From positions 1-64,000 of the forward strand of contig WTBR01000034.1 in assembly GCA_013138975.1 (NCBI GenBank): a stretch of 64,000 nucleotides of DNA, written 5' to 3'. The stretch is from Bacteroidales bacterium. GTDB lineage: Bacteria > Bacteroidota > Bacteroidia > Bacteroidales > UBA12077. The notes under the pieces are model-generated. The model was not told the DNA's origin. It ran no database searches and saw only the letters and a list, made by a program, of their open reading frames with translations. This document shows positions 26,396-35,759 of this stretch, one piece after another. The translations under genes and the position numbers were made by a program. Each line of letters starts with the position of its first letter. Within the stretch, counting starts at the first letter, position 1.

Positions 26396-28732
26396 ATGAA
26401 AAAGTTTAACCTGCTTTTATTTCTTATTTTTCATTTACAATTTCTGGTTATATTCGCCCAAACAACAGAAATAGACAGTCTTGAGAATTTAATCCAACTA
26501 CATATAGAAAAAGATACAGTTAGAATTAATCTGTTAAATGACTTTGCATGGGCAACAATGAAAACAGATCAGAAAAAATGCATAAGGTATGCTGAAGAAG
26601 CATTAGAACTTGCCGATATGCATAATTTTAAGAAGGGGAAAGCACTGAGTTCATATATGTTAGCTTATTGCCATTTTTTAGGTTTTGATTATAAAAAAAG
26701 CCTTGATTACTATAAAAGAAGTCTGGACTCGTATGAAGTTTTGGGTAATAAACATAGGGTAGCAGCTTGTTTGAATAATATTGGAATAATTTATGAAAAT
26801 CAAGGAAATTATCCTTTGGCACTTGAATATTACCAAAAATCATGCAAAATCTATGAAGAAGCTGGTTACATGAAAGAAGCATCAACTTGTTTGCTTAATA
26901 TTGGAATAATATATGAAATACAAGGTAATTTTCCATCATCGCTGGAATATTACCAAAAATCCTTAAAAATTAATGAAGAGATTTATGATAAGCCAGAAGC
27001 ATCAATATGTTTGCTTAGCATTGGATTAATATATGCAACACAGGGAAATTATTCTTTGTCACTTGAATATATACAAAAAGCGTTAAAAATCAGTGAAGAG
27101 ACTGGTGATAAGCAACAAATAGCAAATTGTTTAAATTGTATTGGAATTATATATGATGAACAAGCTAATTATGAATTGGCTCTAACTTATTATCAAAAAT
27201 CATTAAAAATTACGGAAGAAACCGGTTTTAAGCAGGGAGAAGCATATTGTTTTAACAATATTGGAGAAATATACAAGAAACAAAAAAATTATTCGTCAGC
27301 TCTAACTTATTATCTATTATCATTAAAAATTTGTGAAGAAATTAGGGATGAAAGGGGAATGGCTGTAGCAATGAATAATATTGGTACAATATACTATCAT
27401 CAAGCGAATTTTGATCTCGCCCTTGATTATTACCAAAAAGCATTGAAAATTAGTGAGGAAATTAATGATATGCTTATTATTTCAGATTCTTATGCTAACC
27501 TTGGTTCATTTTTTTTGGCAAGGTTCAATTTTAAGAAAGCATTAAATTACACCCAAAAAAGTCTGGTAATTGCAAAAGAATATGAACTTATAAATGATCA
27601 AAAGAGAATATATTTGTTACTCTCTGAAATATATACTGCCACAAAAAAATATAAAAATGCTTTAGAAAATTACATTCTGTATAAAGAATTTAATGATAGT
27701 ATATTTAATGAAAAAAACATAAAAAAAATTACAGGACTTGAATATCAATACGAATTTGAAAAAGAAAAACAGGTCATTGAATTAGAACAACAAAAGAAAG
27801 ATGCCATTACTGCGGAAAAATCAAAACGTCAAAAAACCATAAGTATAGCATCTATATTGGGATTTATTTTAGTAACAAGTCTTGGTTTAGTTGTTCTAAG
27901 GAATTTTATTCAAAAACGGAAAGCAAACCTTATTCTTGAAATGCAGAAATTGCAAATTGAAGAAACAAATGAGGAGTTGATCGTGCAGAAAGAAGAAATA
28001 CTGAATTTTGCATTTGAGCTTGAAATAGCAAATAAAACAAAAGATAAATTCTTCTCGATAATTGCACACGATTTAAAAAGTCCTATAAGCGCATTGATGA
28101 GTTTTTCAGACCTTTTATTAAAAAAACATACAACATACGATATTGAAAAACGAGAAACTTATATAAAGATTATTAATGACAGTTCAATAAAAACCTTAAA
28201 GTTATTAGACAATTTGCTTACATGGGCACAGTCTCAAACGGGTGTAATAAATTTCACACCGGAAATAATCGATATCTCAGAAAGAATAACTGAAATAGTC
28301 TCGTTATTCGAAGAATCTGCTGAAAATAAAAAAATAAAGCTAATATTAAATGCTGAAAAGGATTTATCAGTAGAAGCCGATAAAAATATGATAGATACAG
28401 TAATAAGAAATTTAATTTCGAATGCTATAAAATTTACGCCGAAGAATGGTGATATTACTGTAAGGTCTCAAACAATAAGGGATGAAAAAAATCAAAAATT
28501 TGCTGAAATTTCTGTAAAAGATACTGGAGTTGGTATTCCCCACGAAATACAAACTAAGTTATTTAATATAACAGATAATTTTACAACTAAAGGAACTGAA
28601 CAAGAATCAGGAACAGGACTGGGTTTAATACTATGTAAAGAGTTTATAGAAAAACACAGTGGGGAAATTTGGTTCGAAAGTGAAGTTGAGAAAGGCAGTA
28701 AATTCATATTTAGGATTCCAATGTACAATTGA
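26396..28732 (+). CDS. TPR-repeat sensor histidine kinase
   Basis: Membrane sensor kinase of 778 residues. Signal peptide at 1-21, then about ten TPR units of 40 residues (about 35-440; 'NNIGIIYENQGNYPLALEYY' and close variants) placed in the periplasm, a coiled-coil (about 450-480), one transmembrane helix (IASILGFILVTSLGLVVL, about 485-503), a second coiled coil, HisKA with the phospho-acceptor H558 in IAHDLKSP, and HATPase_c with the N box LISNAIKFTP, G1 DTGVGIP and G2 SGTGLGL. No receiver or DNA-binding domain is attached and no response regulator is adjacent, so it is an orphan kinase. The TPR repeats are also repeated at DNA level with a 120-bp period, which favours unit gain or loss. 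Confidence 0.92.
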   Translation: MKKFNLLLFLIFHLQFLVIFAQTTEIDSLENLIQLHIEKDTVRINLLNDFAWATMKTDQKKCIRYAEEALELADMHNFKKGKALSSYMLAYCHFLGFDYKKSLDYYKRSLDSYEVLGNKHRVAACLNNIGIIYENQGNYPLALEYYQKSCKIYEEAGYMKEASTCLLNIGIIYEIQGNFPSSLEYYQKSLKINEEIYDKPEASICLLSIGLIYATQGNYSLSLEYIQKALKISEETGDKQQIANCLNCIGIIYDEQANYELALTYYQKSLKITEETGFKQGEAYCFNNIGEIYKKQKNYSSALTYYLLSLKICEEIRDERGMAVAMNNIGTIYYHQANFDLALDYYQKALKISEEINDMLIISDSYANLGSFFLARFNFKKALNYTQKSLVIAKEYELINDQKRIYLLLSEIYTATKKYKNALENYILYKEFNDSIFNEKNIKKITGLEYQYEFEKEKQVIELEQQKKDAITAEKSKRQKTISIASILGFILVTSLGLVVLRNFIQKRKANLILEMQKLQIEETNEELIVQKEEILNFAFELEIANKTKDKFFSIIAHDLKSPISALMSFSDLLLKKHTTYDIEKRETYIKIINDSSIKTLKLLDNLLTWAQSQTGVINFTPEIIDISERITEIVSLFEESAENKKIKLILNAEKDLSVEADKNMIDTVIRNLISNAIKFTPKNGDITVRSQTIRDEKNQKFAEISVKDTGVGIPHEIQTKLFNITDNFTTKGTEQESGTGLGLILCKEFIEKHSGEIWFESEVEKGSKFIFRIPMYN

Positions 28733-28793
28733 ATTTATACTAGTTAGACACGAAAATGACCGATATAATTCGTTTCTTTTTCACTTATATTTC

Positions 28794-28989
28794 TTCAAAA
28801 AATAATTCAATTTAGTTAAATAGTCGTAGCACGAATTCTCTTCAGAAAGAGCAGAACCTTTTTGTTACTGTATAACAGCCATTACCGGATTTGCTTAATA
28901 ATTATAAAATCCGTGCACGACTTGCTAATGATCTAAGCAAAAAATAATTCAAATTATTTATAGGCCATATTGAAATTTAATTGGTATTA
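28794..28989. repeat. Palindromic dispersed element (TCGTGCCACGGATT family), copy 2
   Basis: Close copy (about 93% by eye) of 18591-18787 in the same orientation. One of the two inverted repeats has lost bases here (AATCCGTGCACGACT instead of AATCCGTGACACGACT), so the copies have diverged. It lies between the kinase stop and the end of rapA in the 28733-29176 gap, which holds no gene. Confidence 0.85.
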
Positions 28990-29176
28990 TAACAAGCTTA
29001 TTATAATGTAAGCTCTTTTTTTGAAGTGTAGTTCAAATGTCATTAATTCGACTTGAAATATTGTTTTGAAACTAAATTTCATCATTAAAGGGATCGCCTC
29101 AATAAATTCGAGGCAATAATATTGCTTCAGAATTAGCAGTGTTTTTTATCAATAAGGTATAACTAAAAGTTATAAT

Positions 29177-32005
29177 TTATTCTTTTCTAATAAGTTGAAG
29201 TGCATCCATTCTTACTCGTGCATCTTTTATGAGCGTCGCAAGTGTTGTTTTTTCCTTTAGTGCTATCTCAATTTCTTCTGGTCTTATGTTTTTGTTTTTT
29301 TTGTGTAATATTTTAAGTCTTTCTATTTCATGATCCAGCTTGAGGATCATACGTTGTAGTCCTTTTGAAATTTCTGTTGACGCACGTTCTTCTGCTATTT
29401 TTGTTGCTGTTGAAATCATGTTGGGTAGGATAGTTTCCACTAATGTTTCATTATCCAGTAAGTCGTCTATTTGTCCCGGTATCAAACTTTTGTTAAATGT
29501 TTCAACAGAATATTTATCTGTTACATCATTGCCGGTATGATCTACCACTATTCTTAGCATTGTGTTGGGAAGAAATTGATCTACATATATGCTTTGTTTT
29601 CCAGCTGTTTCAAGAACAAAAAGTAATTCCAGTAAGAGACCGGGACTACCTGTTTTACGAAGAACTCCATAACTGGCGCTTCCGGTTTCTGAACTTAAAA
29701 CCATGTCTATGGCAGTTGTTGTCATTGGGTGATCCCAACTAAGGAAACTAACATCTTCTCTACTTAGAGCTCGTTTTCTATCGAAGGTAACAGATATGCC
29801 TTCATGCGGAACAGATGGAAACACCTTCGTGTTTGAAGGCGCAGGATGCAATAAGTAAGTTCTTGGTGCAAGGTCTTCCATTTCCACATTAAAATGTTCA
29901 AAGACCTTAGTAATATAATTTTCAAGACTCTTATCACGGTCTTCAGTCTGAATTTGTTTCACTAGTTTTTTTGCAACTTCAGGTCGAAAAGAATTCATTT
30001 CCAACAATCTATCACGTCCGTTTGCAAGGCTTATTTTAAGTTCTTTTTGAAAAGTTGATGTGTCGTTTATCAAAGCATCCAATTGATTATCTGCTTCTGG
30101 TGATGAGACAGATTTGAAAATAGTTAGAATTCGTTCACTAAATAATTTAGAAATTTTATTTCCGCCCTCAAGATTTTCTTCAAAGGCATTTAATCCTTCA
30201 TGAAACCACCTCACAAGAATATGTTGTGGGCTTTCCTCAAGATATGGAATATGAAGGTGTATATCTTTTGTTTGGCCAATTCTGTCCAAACGTCCTATGC
30301 GTTGTTCCAACAATTCAGGATGAAACGGCAAGTCGAATAGGATGAGGTGATGTGCAAATTGAAAATTTCTTCCTTCGCTTCCTATTTCAGAACAAAGAAG
30401 TAATCGTGCGCCATCTGTTTCAGAGAACCAGGCTGCATTTCTGTCTCGTTGTACAATTGTGAGGTCTTCGTGAAAAACACTTAGTTTAAGATTAGCAACC
30501 TTAGCTAAGGTTTTTTCCAATGCAAGAACCTTTTCTTTACTTTTACATATGAGAAGTGCTTTTGCCGGATATATTTCCTTCATTTTATTCTTAAGCCAAA
30601 CTACCCTGGGATCTTCTGCAAACCAAAATTGTTGTCGATCTGTAGCATTTGGTGAAATCCCCATATCCTTGTTAAATTCAAGCCTTAAGCGTTTAACCCA
30701 CAAGTTCTGATTATCGGTTACTTTTAAGGGAATTAGATGTGCTTTTCTCTTTGGGAATCCGCTAATTGCCAATCGTGAATTTCTGAATAATACGCGACCG
30801 GGGCCATGTTGATCAAGCAAATCTTCAATGAGATTATTCTTTGCTAAATCTCCTCCTGTGGACAATGATTCGATTCTTTTTTTGGAAAAAATGGATTCCA
30901 GTAATTTTGTTTCCTTAGTTTTCAGATCCTTCCCTAAGGATAAGCTTTCTACTATATTTGCTATGTTTTTATGGTCAGTGGATTCGTTTTTGAAATCATC
31001 GTAGTTATCATATCTGCTTGGATCCAGTAAACGAAGTCGTGCGAAATGACTTTCCTGACCTAATTGTTCAGGGGTAGCAGTTAAGAGAAGTAATCCTTTT
31101 GCTACTTTGCTTAATAGTTCAACGACAGCATACTCCGGGCTTACTTTGTCAACAGACCATTCTAAGTGATGTGCTTCATCTACAACAAGCATATCCCAGC
31201 TAGCAGAAAGTGCTTGACGGGTTCGCTTTTCTGAACCGGCCAAAAATTCAGTACTACAAATAATAAGTTGATCGTCCAGAAATGGGTTTCCATCCGGCGC
31301 ATTATCATCAAGTGCATCACAACGCTCTTCATCAAAAATATTAAACCACAGGTTAAAACGACGTAGTACTTCTACAAACCATTGGTGTATTAAGGACTCC
31401 GGAACTAAAATTAGTACTCTTGAAATTCGTCCACTCAACAATAAGCGGTGCAGAATTAAGCAAGCCTCAATGGTTTTTCCAAGACCTACTTGATCTGAAA
31501 GCAAGACACGAGGAGCATATCGTGAACTCACCTCATGTGCTATGTAAAGTTGGTGAGGAATAAGATCGATTCTTCCACCCACAAATCCATTTACGGGAGA
31601 TATTCTTCTTTTATGATCGTTTAAAAGAGTTTCCCTACGTAAGGCAAATTTTTCCGGTGAATCTACATCACCTGTAAAGAGTTTATCGTCTGCCCCGTGA
31701 ATTACAGACACTTCTCCGAGCTCTGCCTCAGACAATGTTCTTTCGTTTCCGTAATATATGTATAGGTTGTCTGCTTGCTCAACCCGTTCAATTAGCAATG
31801 CTTGTTTATTGGTATCTGTTATGGTATCACCAGGCTTAAAAATAACTCGGCGCAAGGGAGCGTTTTCTAATGCATAGAGTCGTGTTTCATCGGATATCGG
31901 AAAATGTATTTGCACCCTTCCTTTGCTGGTTTCTGTTAAAATTCCAACGCCTAGCTCAGGCTCACCTTCACTGGTGTATCTTTGATTTGGAAAAAAAATT
32001 CCCAT
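29177..32005 (-). CDS. rapA: RNA polymerase-associated SNF2-type ATPase RapA (HepA)
   Basis: A 942-residue SWI2/SNF2 protein that resembles E. coli RapA (968 residues) along its whole length. N-terminal domain: SEGEPELGVGILTE and ALENAPLRRVIFKPGDTIT parallel the RapA N-domain that contacts RNA polymerase. ATPase: Walker A in SDQVGLGKTIEA (171-182; the usual DE is DQ here), DEAHHLEW box II at 276-283, LLTATPEQLGQESHFARLRL, then motif VI region EQRIGRLDRIGQTKDIHLH. C-terminal part: FDRKRALSREDVSFLSWDHP is like RapA's last domains. RapA recycles RNA polymerase stuck after transcription. It is an uncommon protein in Bacteroidota to my knowledge, which suggests transfer from a proteobacterium. Single gene, no methyltransferase or nuclease beside it, so I do not call it a defence gene. 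Confidence 0.93.
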   Translation of the reverse strand: MGIFFPNQRYTSEGEPELGVGILTETSKGRVQIHFPISDETRLYALENAPLRRVIFKPGDTITDTNKQALLIERVEQADNLYIYYGNERTLSEAELGEVSVIHGADDKLFTGDVDSPEKFALRRETLLNDHKRRISPVNGFVGGRIDLIPHQLYIAHEVSSRYAPRVLLSDQVGLGKTIEACLILHRLLLSGRISRVLILVPESLIHQWFVEVLRRFNLWFNIFDEERCDALDDNAPDGNPFLDDQLIICSTEFLAGSEKRTRQALSASWDMLVVDEAHHLEWSVDKVSPEYAVVELLSKVAKGLLLLTATPEQLGQESHFARLRLLDPSRYDNYDDFKNESTDHKNIANIVESLSLGKDLKTKETKLLESIFSKKRIESLSTGGDLAKNNLIEDLLDQHGPGRVLFRNSRLAISGFPKRKAHLIPLKVTDNQNLWVKRLRLEFNKDMGISPNATDRQQFWFAEDPRVVWLKNKMKEIYPAKALLICKSKEKVLALEKTLAKVANLKLSVFHEDLTIVQRDRNAAWFSETDGARLLLCSEIGSEGRNFQFAHHLILFDLPFHPELLEQRIGRLDRIGQTKDIHLHIPYLEESPQHILVRWFHEGLNAFEENLEGGNKISKLFSERILTIFKSVSSPEADNQLDALINDTSTFQKELKISLANGRDRLLEMNSFRPEVAKKLVKQIQTEDRDKSLENYITKVFEHFNVEMEDLAPRTYLLHPAPSNTKVFPSVPHEGISVTFDRKRALSREDVSFLSWDHPMTTTAIDMVLSSETGSASYGVLRKTGSPGLLLELLFVLETAGKQSIYVDQFLPNTMLRIVVDHTGNDVTDKYSVETFNKSLIPGQIDDLLDNETLVETILPNMISTATKIAEERASTEISKGLQRMILKLDHEIERLKILHKKNKNIRPEEIEIALKEKTTLATLIKDARVRMDALQLIRKE

Positions 32006-32551
32006 ATAATGATTCTTATTAAATTATTTATGAATAAACCCAAAATCCAGATTACTTCGTTTTGTTTTTAAAAAGAGAGGGCTAATAAATATTTTGGTTA
32101 ACACAATCAAAACTAGAAGTTCTAAATAGCTTGCGAAGAAAACAAAAGTAGTTGAGATTACAAAACTTAGGTTTAGATAAATACTAATCGACTAAAATTG
32201 TATTTGCCTTTGCTCTTGGCATTTGATTTTTTAGGTAAAAATTATTTGGTTTCGGACTTGATAATTCGCCAATAAGCTAATTTTATTTACAATTAAAATA
32301 CTGATTTTTTTTAGGTCAATTAAAAATAAACGTAGAAATCTTTTTTATTAATAACCTGAGTTCGACGTAAGAATTTAGCACAAGTAAAATCTAATCAGCA
32401 CATTTTCAATAACTCTGAGTTTTGGCCCAGAAAATAAAGCTTAACTAACTGTCTACATAAATGTAGCAGTTCCATTATTTAAATCGCATATGTCTTTATA
32501 CTTCAGCCACCTTATAGCATTTGTGGATATATTTCTTTCCTATGTATGTGC
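32006..32551. other. AT-rich intergenic region without a recognised gene
   Basis: Nothing gene-like on either strand in 545 bp. The first bases hold the leader of rapA on the minus strand; no TAnnTTTG box at a suitable distance is evident. The stretch near 32390-32470 shows no hairpin strong enough to call a terminator for the flavoprotein gene. Confidence 0.5.
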
Positions 32552-33187
32552 CTATTTTCTTCCATTTAATATTGATCCCAACATTTTTCCGATAGCTTTA
32601 GCTTCTTTTTTTGCTTCACAAGTATATTCAGTCGGACGATTTTTTTCTGCATCTTCTGCATTCGTTAATCCCAAGTGTGGGAAAACATTTCCAACCACAC
32701 AGTCATGACCATAACCGCAGTCATAACATTGTTGATGCCCTGAATCAGTAAATGTGGCAATGACAGCCATTTTATTACTAAGCATCATTTTCTCAATAAA
32801 TGCTGTGGATTCCCGCTTATCACTATCGCGATTCAGTCCAACGGCAATTCCCAATTTTCCTGCAAAAGGGAATAATTCACGGTGTCTTAAAGCAAATGTT
32901 CTTTCCCAGAAAGCATGTCCTATTGCATTTAACATACCATAGTAATTTCCCCCTCCAAAAACCAGCGCATCAGCTTTATTTATTTTATTTACCACAGCTT
33001 GAAAATCATCCTTTTGAACGCATCTATTGTTTTTTGCACATTTTAGACAACCTAAACAGCCTTTCATATTTAATTCTGCAAGATGAATCATTTCGTATTC
33101 TATGCTGGATTCTTCCAGAATATCTTTCACAATTATTTTTGAATAAGCAGCTTTTCTACCACTACTACTAATGCCTATTACTTTCAT
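32552..33187 (-). CDS. Flavodoxin-fold NAD(P)H-dependent FMN reductase / iron-sulfur flavoprotein-like
   Basis: A 211-residue cytoplasmic flavoprotein. The N-terminal GISSSGRKAAYSK binds the FMN phosphate, and the cysteine-rich insertion CLGCLKCAKNNRC (about residues 44-56) is the compact cluster-binding motif of archaeal/bacterial iron-sulfur flavoproteins. GGNYYGMLNAIGHAFWER forms the flavin pocket. A second cysteine group CYDCGYGHDC (about 154-163) is an additional possible metal site. It probably transfers electrons between NAD(P)H or ferredoxin and a small substrate. No partner gene adjoins it. Confidence 0.82.
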   Translation of the reverse strand: MKVIGISSSGRKAAYSKIIVKDILEESSIEYEMIHLAELNMKGCLGCLKCAKNNRCVQKDDFQAVVNKINKADALVFGGGNYYGMLNAIGHAFWERTFALRHRELFPFAGKLGIAVGLNRDSDKRESTAFIEKMMLSNKMAVIATFTDSGHQQCYDCGYGHDCVVGNVFPHLGLTNAEDAEKNRPTEYTCEAKKEAKAIGKMLGSILNGRK

Positions 33188-33914
33188 TTTTAATTGCCCC
33201 TATTATTTTAATTAATTGATGTTTACCGTATTCAAATTATAAAATCTACAAATTGATCTGGGATCTCTTCATTATCCTGAAAGTTCCCTGGCCTATTTAT
33301 CTATGTTTGTAAAAATATCATCAAAATTAGTTTTTTCTCTCTCAAATAATAAAAATTAATATTTTGTTATTACTCGTAATCGGATGAAATAAGGAATTCT
33401 TCCTTGTAAGTTAGGCATGAACTAAGTACAAAATGTCAATATTTTAGGATTGGGATGATAATTCTTATTGTCAATTAAAGGAGAAATAAAGATAAATACA
33501 AACTTTTGGTAAAAATTTGGCTATGTATCGGATTTGCAAGGATCTATCAATGGATTCTTAGTAATATCAAGACAGTTAGATTGTTAGAGCCTTGCATTAT
33601 ATTGATATGGGCAATATTTTTTTTGTTTACTGGATAATATTTCGTAATTTGCTGGTAATGTTGATATTGGCAAAAGAATGTTATGTTAGACAAAAAAGGA
33701 GTTTGATATAAAATGAGCAAAAAAAAGAAATTTGTTCTCAATGAATTTCATAATATAATAAGATTAAATGCATTTCGAAAAAGAGAAATTCTTTTTGCTT
33801 TTGCAGAACAAAGCCATTCGTAATAATTTTCTAATTAATCTGTGAACGCTTACAAAATATTTAAATTCTATAATAAGTGATCATTTTATTAAATTAATAT
33901 AGGAGAAAAAAGCA
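33188..33914. other. Long AT-rich spacer before the unknown two-gene module
   Basis: No gene recognised in 727 bp; a 64-codon open frame at 33547-33741 (minus) is not convincing. The last bases (33901-33905, AGGAG) are the Shine-Dalgarno sequence of the next gene. The spacer is as long as expected for the edge of an inserted module, but I see no flanking repeat. Confidence 0.5.
33901..33905 (+). promoter_or_regulatory. Shine-Dalgarno sequence, first gene of unknown module
   Basis: AGGAG nine bases before the ATG at 33915. Most other genes in this window have only A-rich leaders, so this stands out. Confidence 0.7.
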
Positions 33915-34283
33915 ATGAAAAAATTCTTTTTATGGTTAAAAAAAATCTTCCTTAAAATTTTTGGAAGATCAAGAATCAAACTCAACACCGTGATAATCTG
34001 GCGTAAGTACGGGCCAGTGGTGAAAATTTCTTATGATTTTAATGGTAACAATAGAAAAGAACCCTTACTGCTTTGGATTCATGAATCTGGGGATTTTAAG
34101 AAATTTATCAATCTTGCTTTTATAGAAGGTGAATCGGGAGAGCATGAAATTGATATTGTATTTGACGATTTTCCTGAAGGTAAAAACTGCGAAGTTACTT
34201 TTAGCACACTTGATCTTGAAAGAGCTAAAAATGCTCCTGTTAATATTTTTTCAGTACCAGAAATACCATTAGCGTTAAATTAA
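33915..34283 (+). CDS. Unknown protein, basic amphipathic N-terminus plus beta-rich domain
   Basis: A 122-residue protein I do not recognise. Residues 1-22 (MKKFFLWLKKIFLKIFGRSR) form a strongly basic, amphipathic, membrane-seeking helix with no cleavage site. The rest (IKLNTVIIWRKYGPVVKISY; LLLWIHESGDFKKFINLAF; HEIDIVFDDFPEGKNCEVTF) alternates like a small beta-sandwich and is acidic. It precedes a second unknown gene by 14 bp and shares its Shine-Dalgarno style, so they form one operon. The basic helix resembles a membrane-targeting or membrane-damaging peptide, which is only a guess. Confidence 0.65.
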   Translation: MKKFFLWLKKIFLKIFGRSRIKLNTVIIWRKYGPVVKISYDFNGNNRKEPLLLWIHESGDFKKFINLAFIEGESGEHEIDIVFDDFPEGKNCEVTFSTLDLERAKNAPVNIFSVPEIPLALN

Positions 34284-34284
34284 A

Positions 34285-34290
34285 AGGAGG
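34285..34290 (+). promoter_or_regulatory. Strong Shine-Dalgarno sequence, second gene of unknown module
   Basis: A perfect AGGAGG seven bases before the ATG at 34298. It overlaps the end of the preceding gene's 3' end region (stop at 34281-34283). Perfect anti-16S complementarity is rare in Bacteroidota genes, hinting at a foreign origin. Confidence 0.75.
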
Positions 34291-34297
34291 ATAAGCC

Positions 34298-35413
34298 ATG
34301 TCACAAGAAAAAGAAATAAACGATTTAATAAAAAAACATAGAGAAGAAGTTGAAGCTCAAAAGAAGTTAATCGAATTAATGGATTATATCCCAACGGTTA
34401 GATTTATCAACATGCTTCGTTTTTTTGCAAAAATGCTGGGATTATCTGATGATGCTTTATTCGCCTTAATTCGATTAATTCAATGTAATACTGAAGGTTT
34501 AGAAAAGTTAAAAAATAAAGACTTAAAAGAAATTACTGAGTTTTTCGAGAAATGGGCAGAGGCAGAATTAGAAGCTGCCGGTTTGGATCCAACGTTTGAT
34601 TCAGACACTAAAGATGAGTTAAAAAAATGGCAGGAAAAAGTTAAACAGGCGCTGGATAATTGGGATCCAAACATGGATTCAAAGCAAGCGGCAGCAGTAG
34701 TGTCTGGTTTAAAAGTCGCATTGCTTACGCAATTTCCTAAAGCGCTTAATAAATTTAAGGAATTAATACCAGATGACATTGCCAAGAAGCTTGGCAAAGA
34801 GCAACTAAAAAAAATGGGGCCAACCATATTACGCAAAATATTTGAGGTCATTTTAAAACGTTGGTTAATTAAAAAATTTGGTAAAGAAGTTGGTAAATCA
34901 TTATCGGGATGGATTAAAGTAGTTCTTGACCTTATTGAACTGGGTGTTGTAGTAACTTTATTATATAAAATAAATGACTTAGCTGAGCTTATTGATGAAA
35001 AGTTAGTTCTTATCATAAAAAAACTAGCCAAATATGGACTTGCTTGGCCTAATAACTATACGTTTGTTTGGGTTGCAAATAAGAAACCATATAAAGGTGC
35101 TATTGTTACAATGATTCCATATATGCGCTGTGCAAAACGTGTAAAAGGTAAAATCGTATGGTGCGACGGATGCAAAATTAAATTTGCTGATGGAACAGAT
35201 AAAAAAGCTTTTCGTTTAGGTGAAAAATCGGAATATTATGATCCGGAAAAAAAGATATGGAGACTCTATTACGATATAGATAAGAAAAGCACAGAGGATT
35301 GTAAATGTCTAAAAGAATGCGAAGTGTGCTATACCTATCTTTTAGTTATTGTGTTATCTCCAGATGGCATGCCAATGGTTTTTAAAATTTTAATAGGAGT
35401 AAAGGTTTGCTAG
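34298..35413 (+). CDS. Unknown helical protein with cysteine-rich C-terminus
   Basis: A 371-residue protein without a recognised family. Residues 1-175 are predicted almost wholly helical and highly charged (KHREEVEAQKKLIELMDYIP; WAEAELEAAGLDPTFDSDTK). Residues about 175-235 hold amphipathic to hydrophobic helices (LSGWIKVVLDLIELGVVVTL), a possible membrane hairpin. From about 245 the style changes to a beta-rich domain (NNYTFVWVANKKPYKGAIVT) with eight cysteines in pairs: MRCAKR, VWCDGCKIKF, EDCKCLKECEVC and the last residue C371, suggesting a zinc site or disulfides. It follows the 122-residue gene by 14 bp with a perfect AGGAGG. Convergent to the large Roco-type gene. A two-protein toxin, effector or surface-associated complex would fit, but nothing proves it. 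Confidence 0.65.
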   Translation: MSQEKEINDLIKKHREEVEAQKKLIELMDYIPTVRFINMLRFFAKMLGLSDDALFALIRLIQCNTEGLEKLKNKDLKEITEFFEKWAEAELEAAGLDPTFDSDTKDELKKWQEKVKQALDNWDPNMDSKQAAAVVSGLKVALLTQFPKALNKFKELIPDDIAKKLGKEQLKKMGPTILRKIFEVILKRWLIKKFGKEVGKSLSGWIKVVLDLIELGVVVTLLYKINDLAELIDEKLVLIIKKLAKYGLAWPNNYTFVWVANKKPYKGAIVTMIPYMRCAKRVKGKIVWCDGCKIKFADGTDKKAFRLGEKSEYYDPEKKIWRLYYDIDKKSTEDCKCLKECEVCYTYLLVIVLSPDGMPMVFKILIGVKVC

Positions 35414-35655
35414 TTATAAATGACAATAGCCTGTTATCTTGAATTTAGGTTTAATTCTAGGGATTAACATGATTGAAAGGACGAAGAAACCAGCTTATAT
35501 ACTTTATACCTATAAACAGATTTTCACAACGTAAGGAAGCTTTGTTTATGCGACTGAGAGAGAAATGTACGGGGGATTTAGTATGAATGGAAGGAGCAAA
35601 GCTTGTGTACAATTACGAGAATAATTACGAAAGTAATTAAGGTGTGAAAGCTTCA

Positions 35656-35678
35656 CCGCTAGACAAATAGTCTAGCGG
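35656..35678. repeat. Short GC-rich palindrome in the spacer after the unknown module
   Basis: CCGCTAGAC / GTCTAGCGG (35656-35664, 35670-35678), loop AAATA. It lies between the two convergent genes in the 35414-35759 gap and could end transcription from either side. The CCGCT core is shared with small palindromes at 302-313 and about 40028-40052. The gap also has the segment 35552-35614, which resembles 26101-26167. Confidence 0.6.
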
Positions 35679-35759
35679 CTGGCTGTAAGGTTTTATTCTT
35701 CAATTAGCATATTAAAAGTAAATATTTATATGTGCAAACACATCCGATAGCTCATTATA

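Noticed and set aside
29177..32005. RapA as a helicase of a DISARM/Zorya/BREX-type defence system
   Set aside because: Full-length similarity to RapA including the N-terminal polymerase-binding domain, and no methyltransferase, nuclease or other defence partner beside it.
33547..33741. 64-codon open frame on the minus strand upstream of the unknown module
   Set aside because: Low-complexity hydrophobic product, no leader, no neighbour on that strand.
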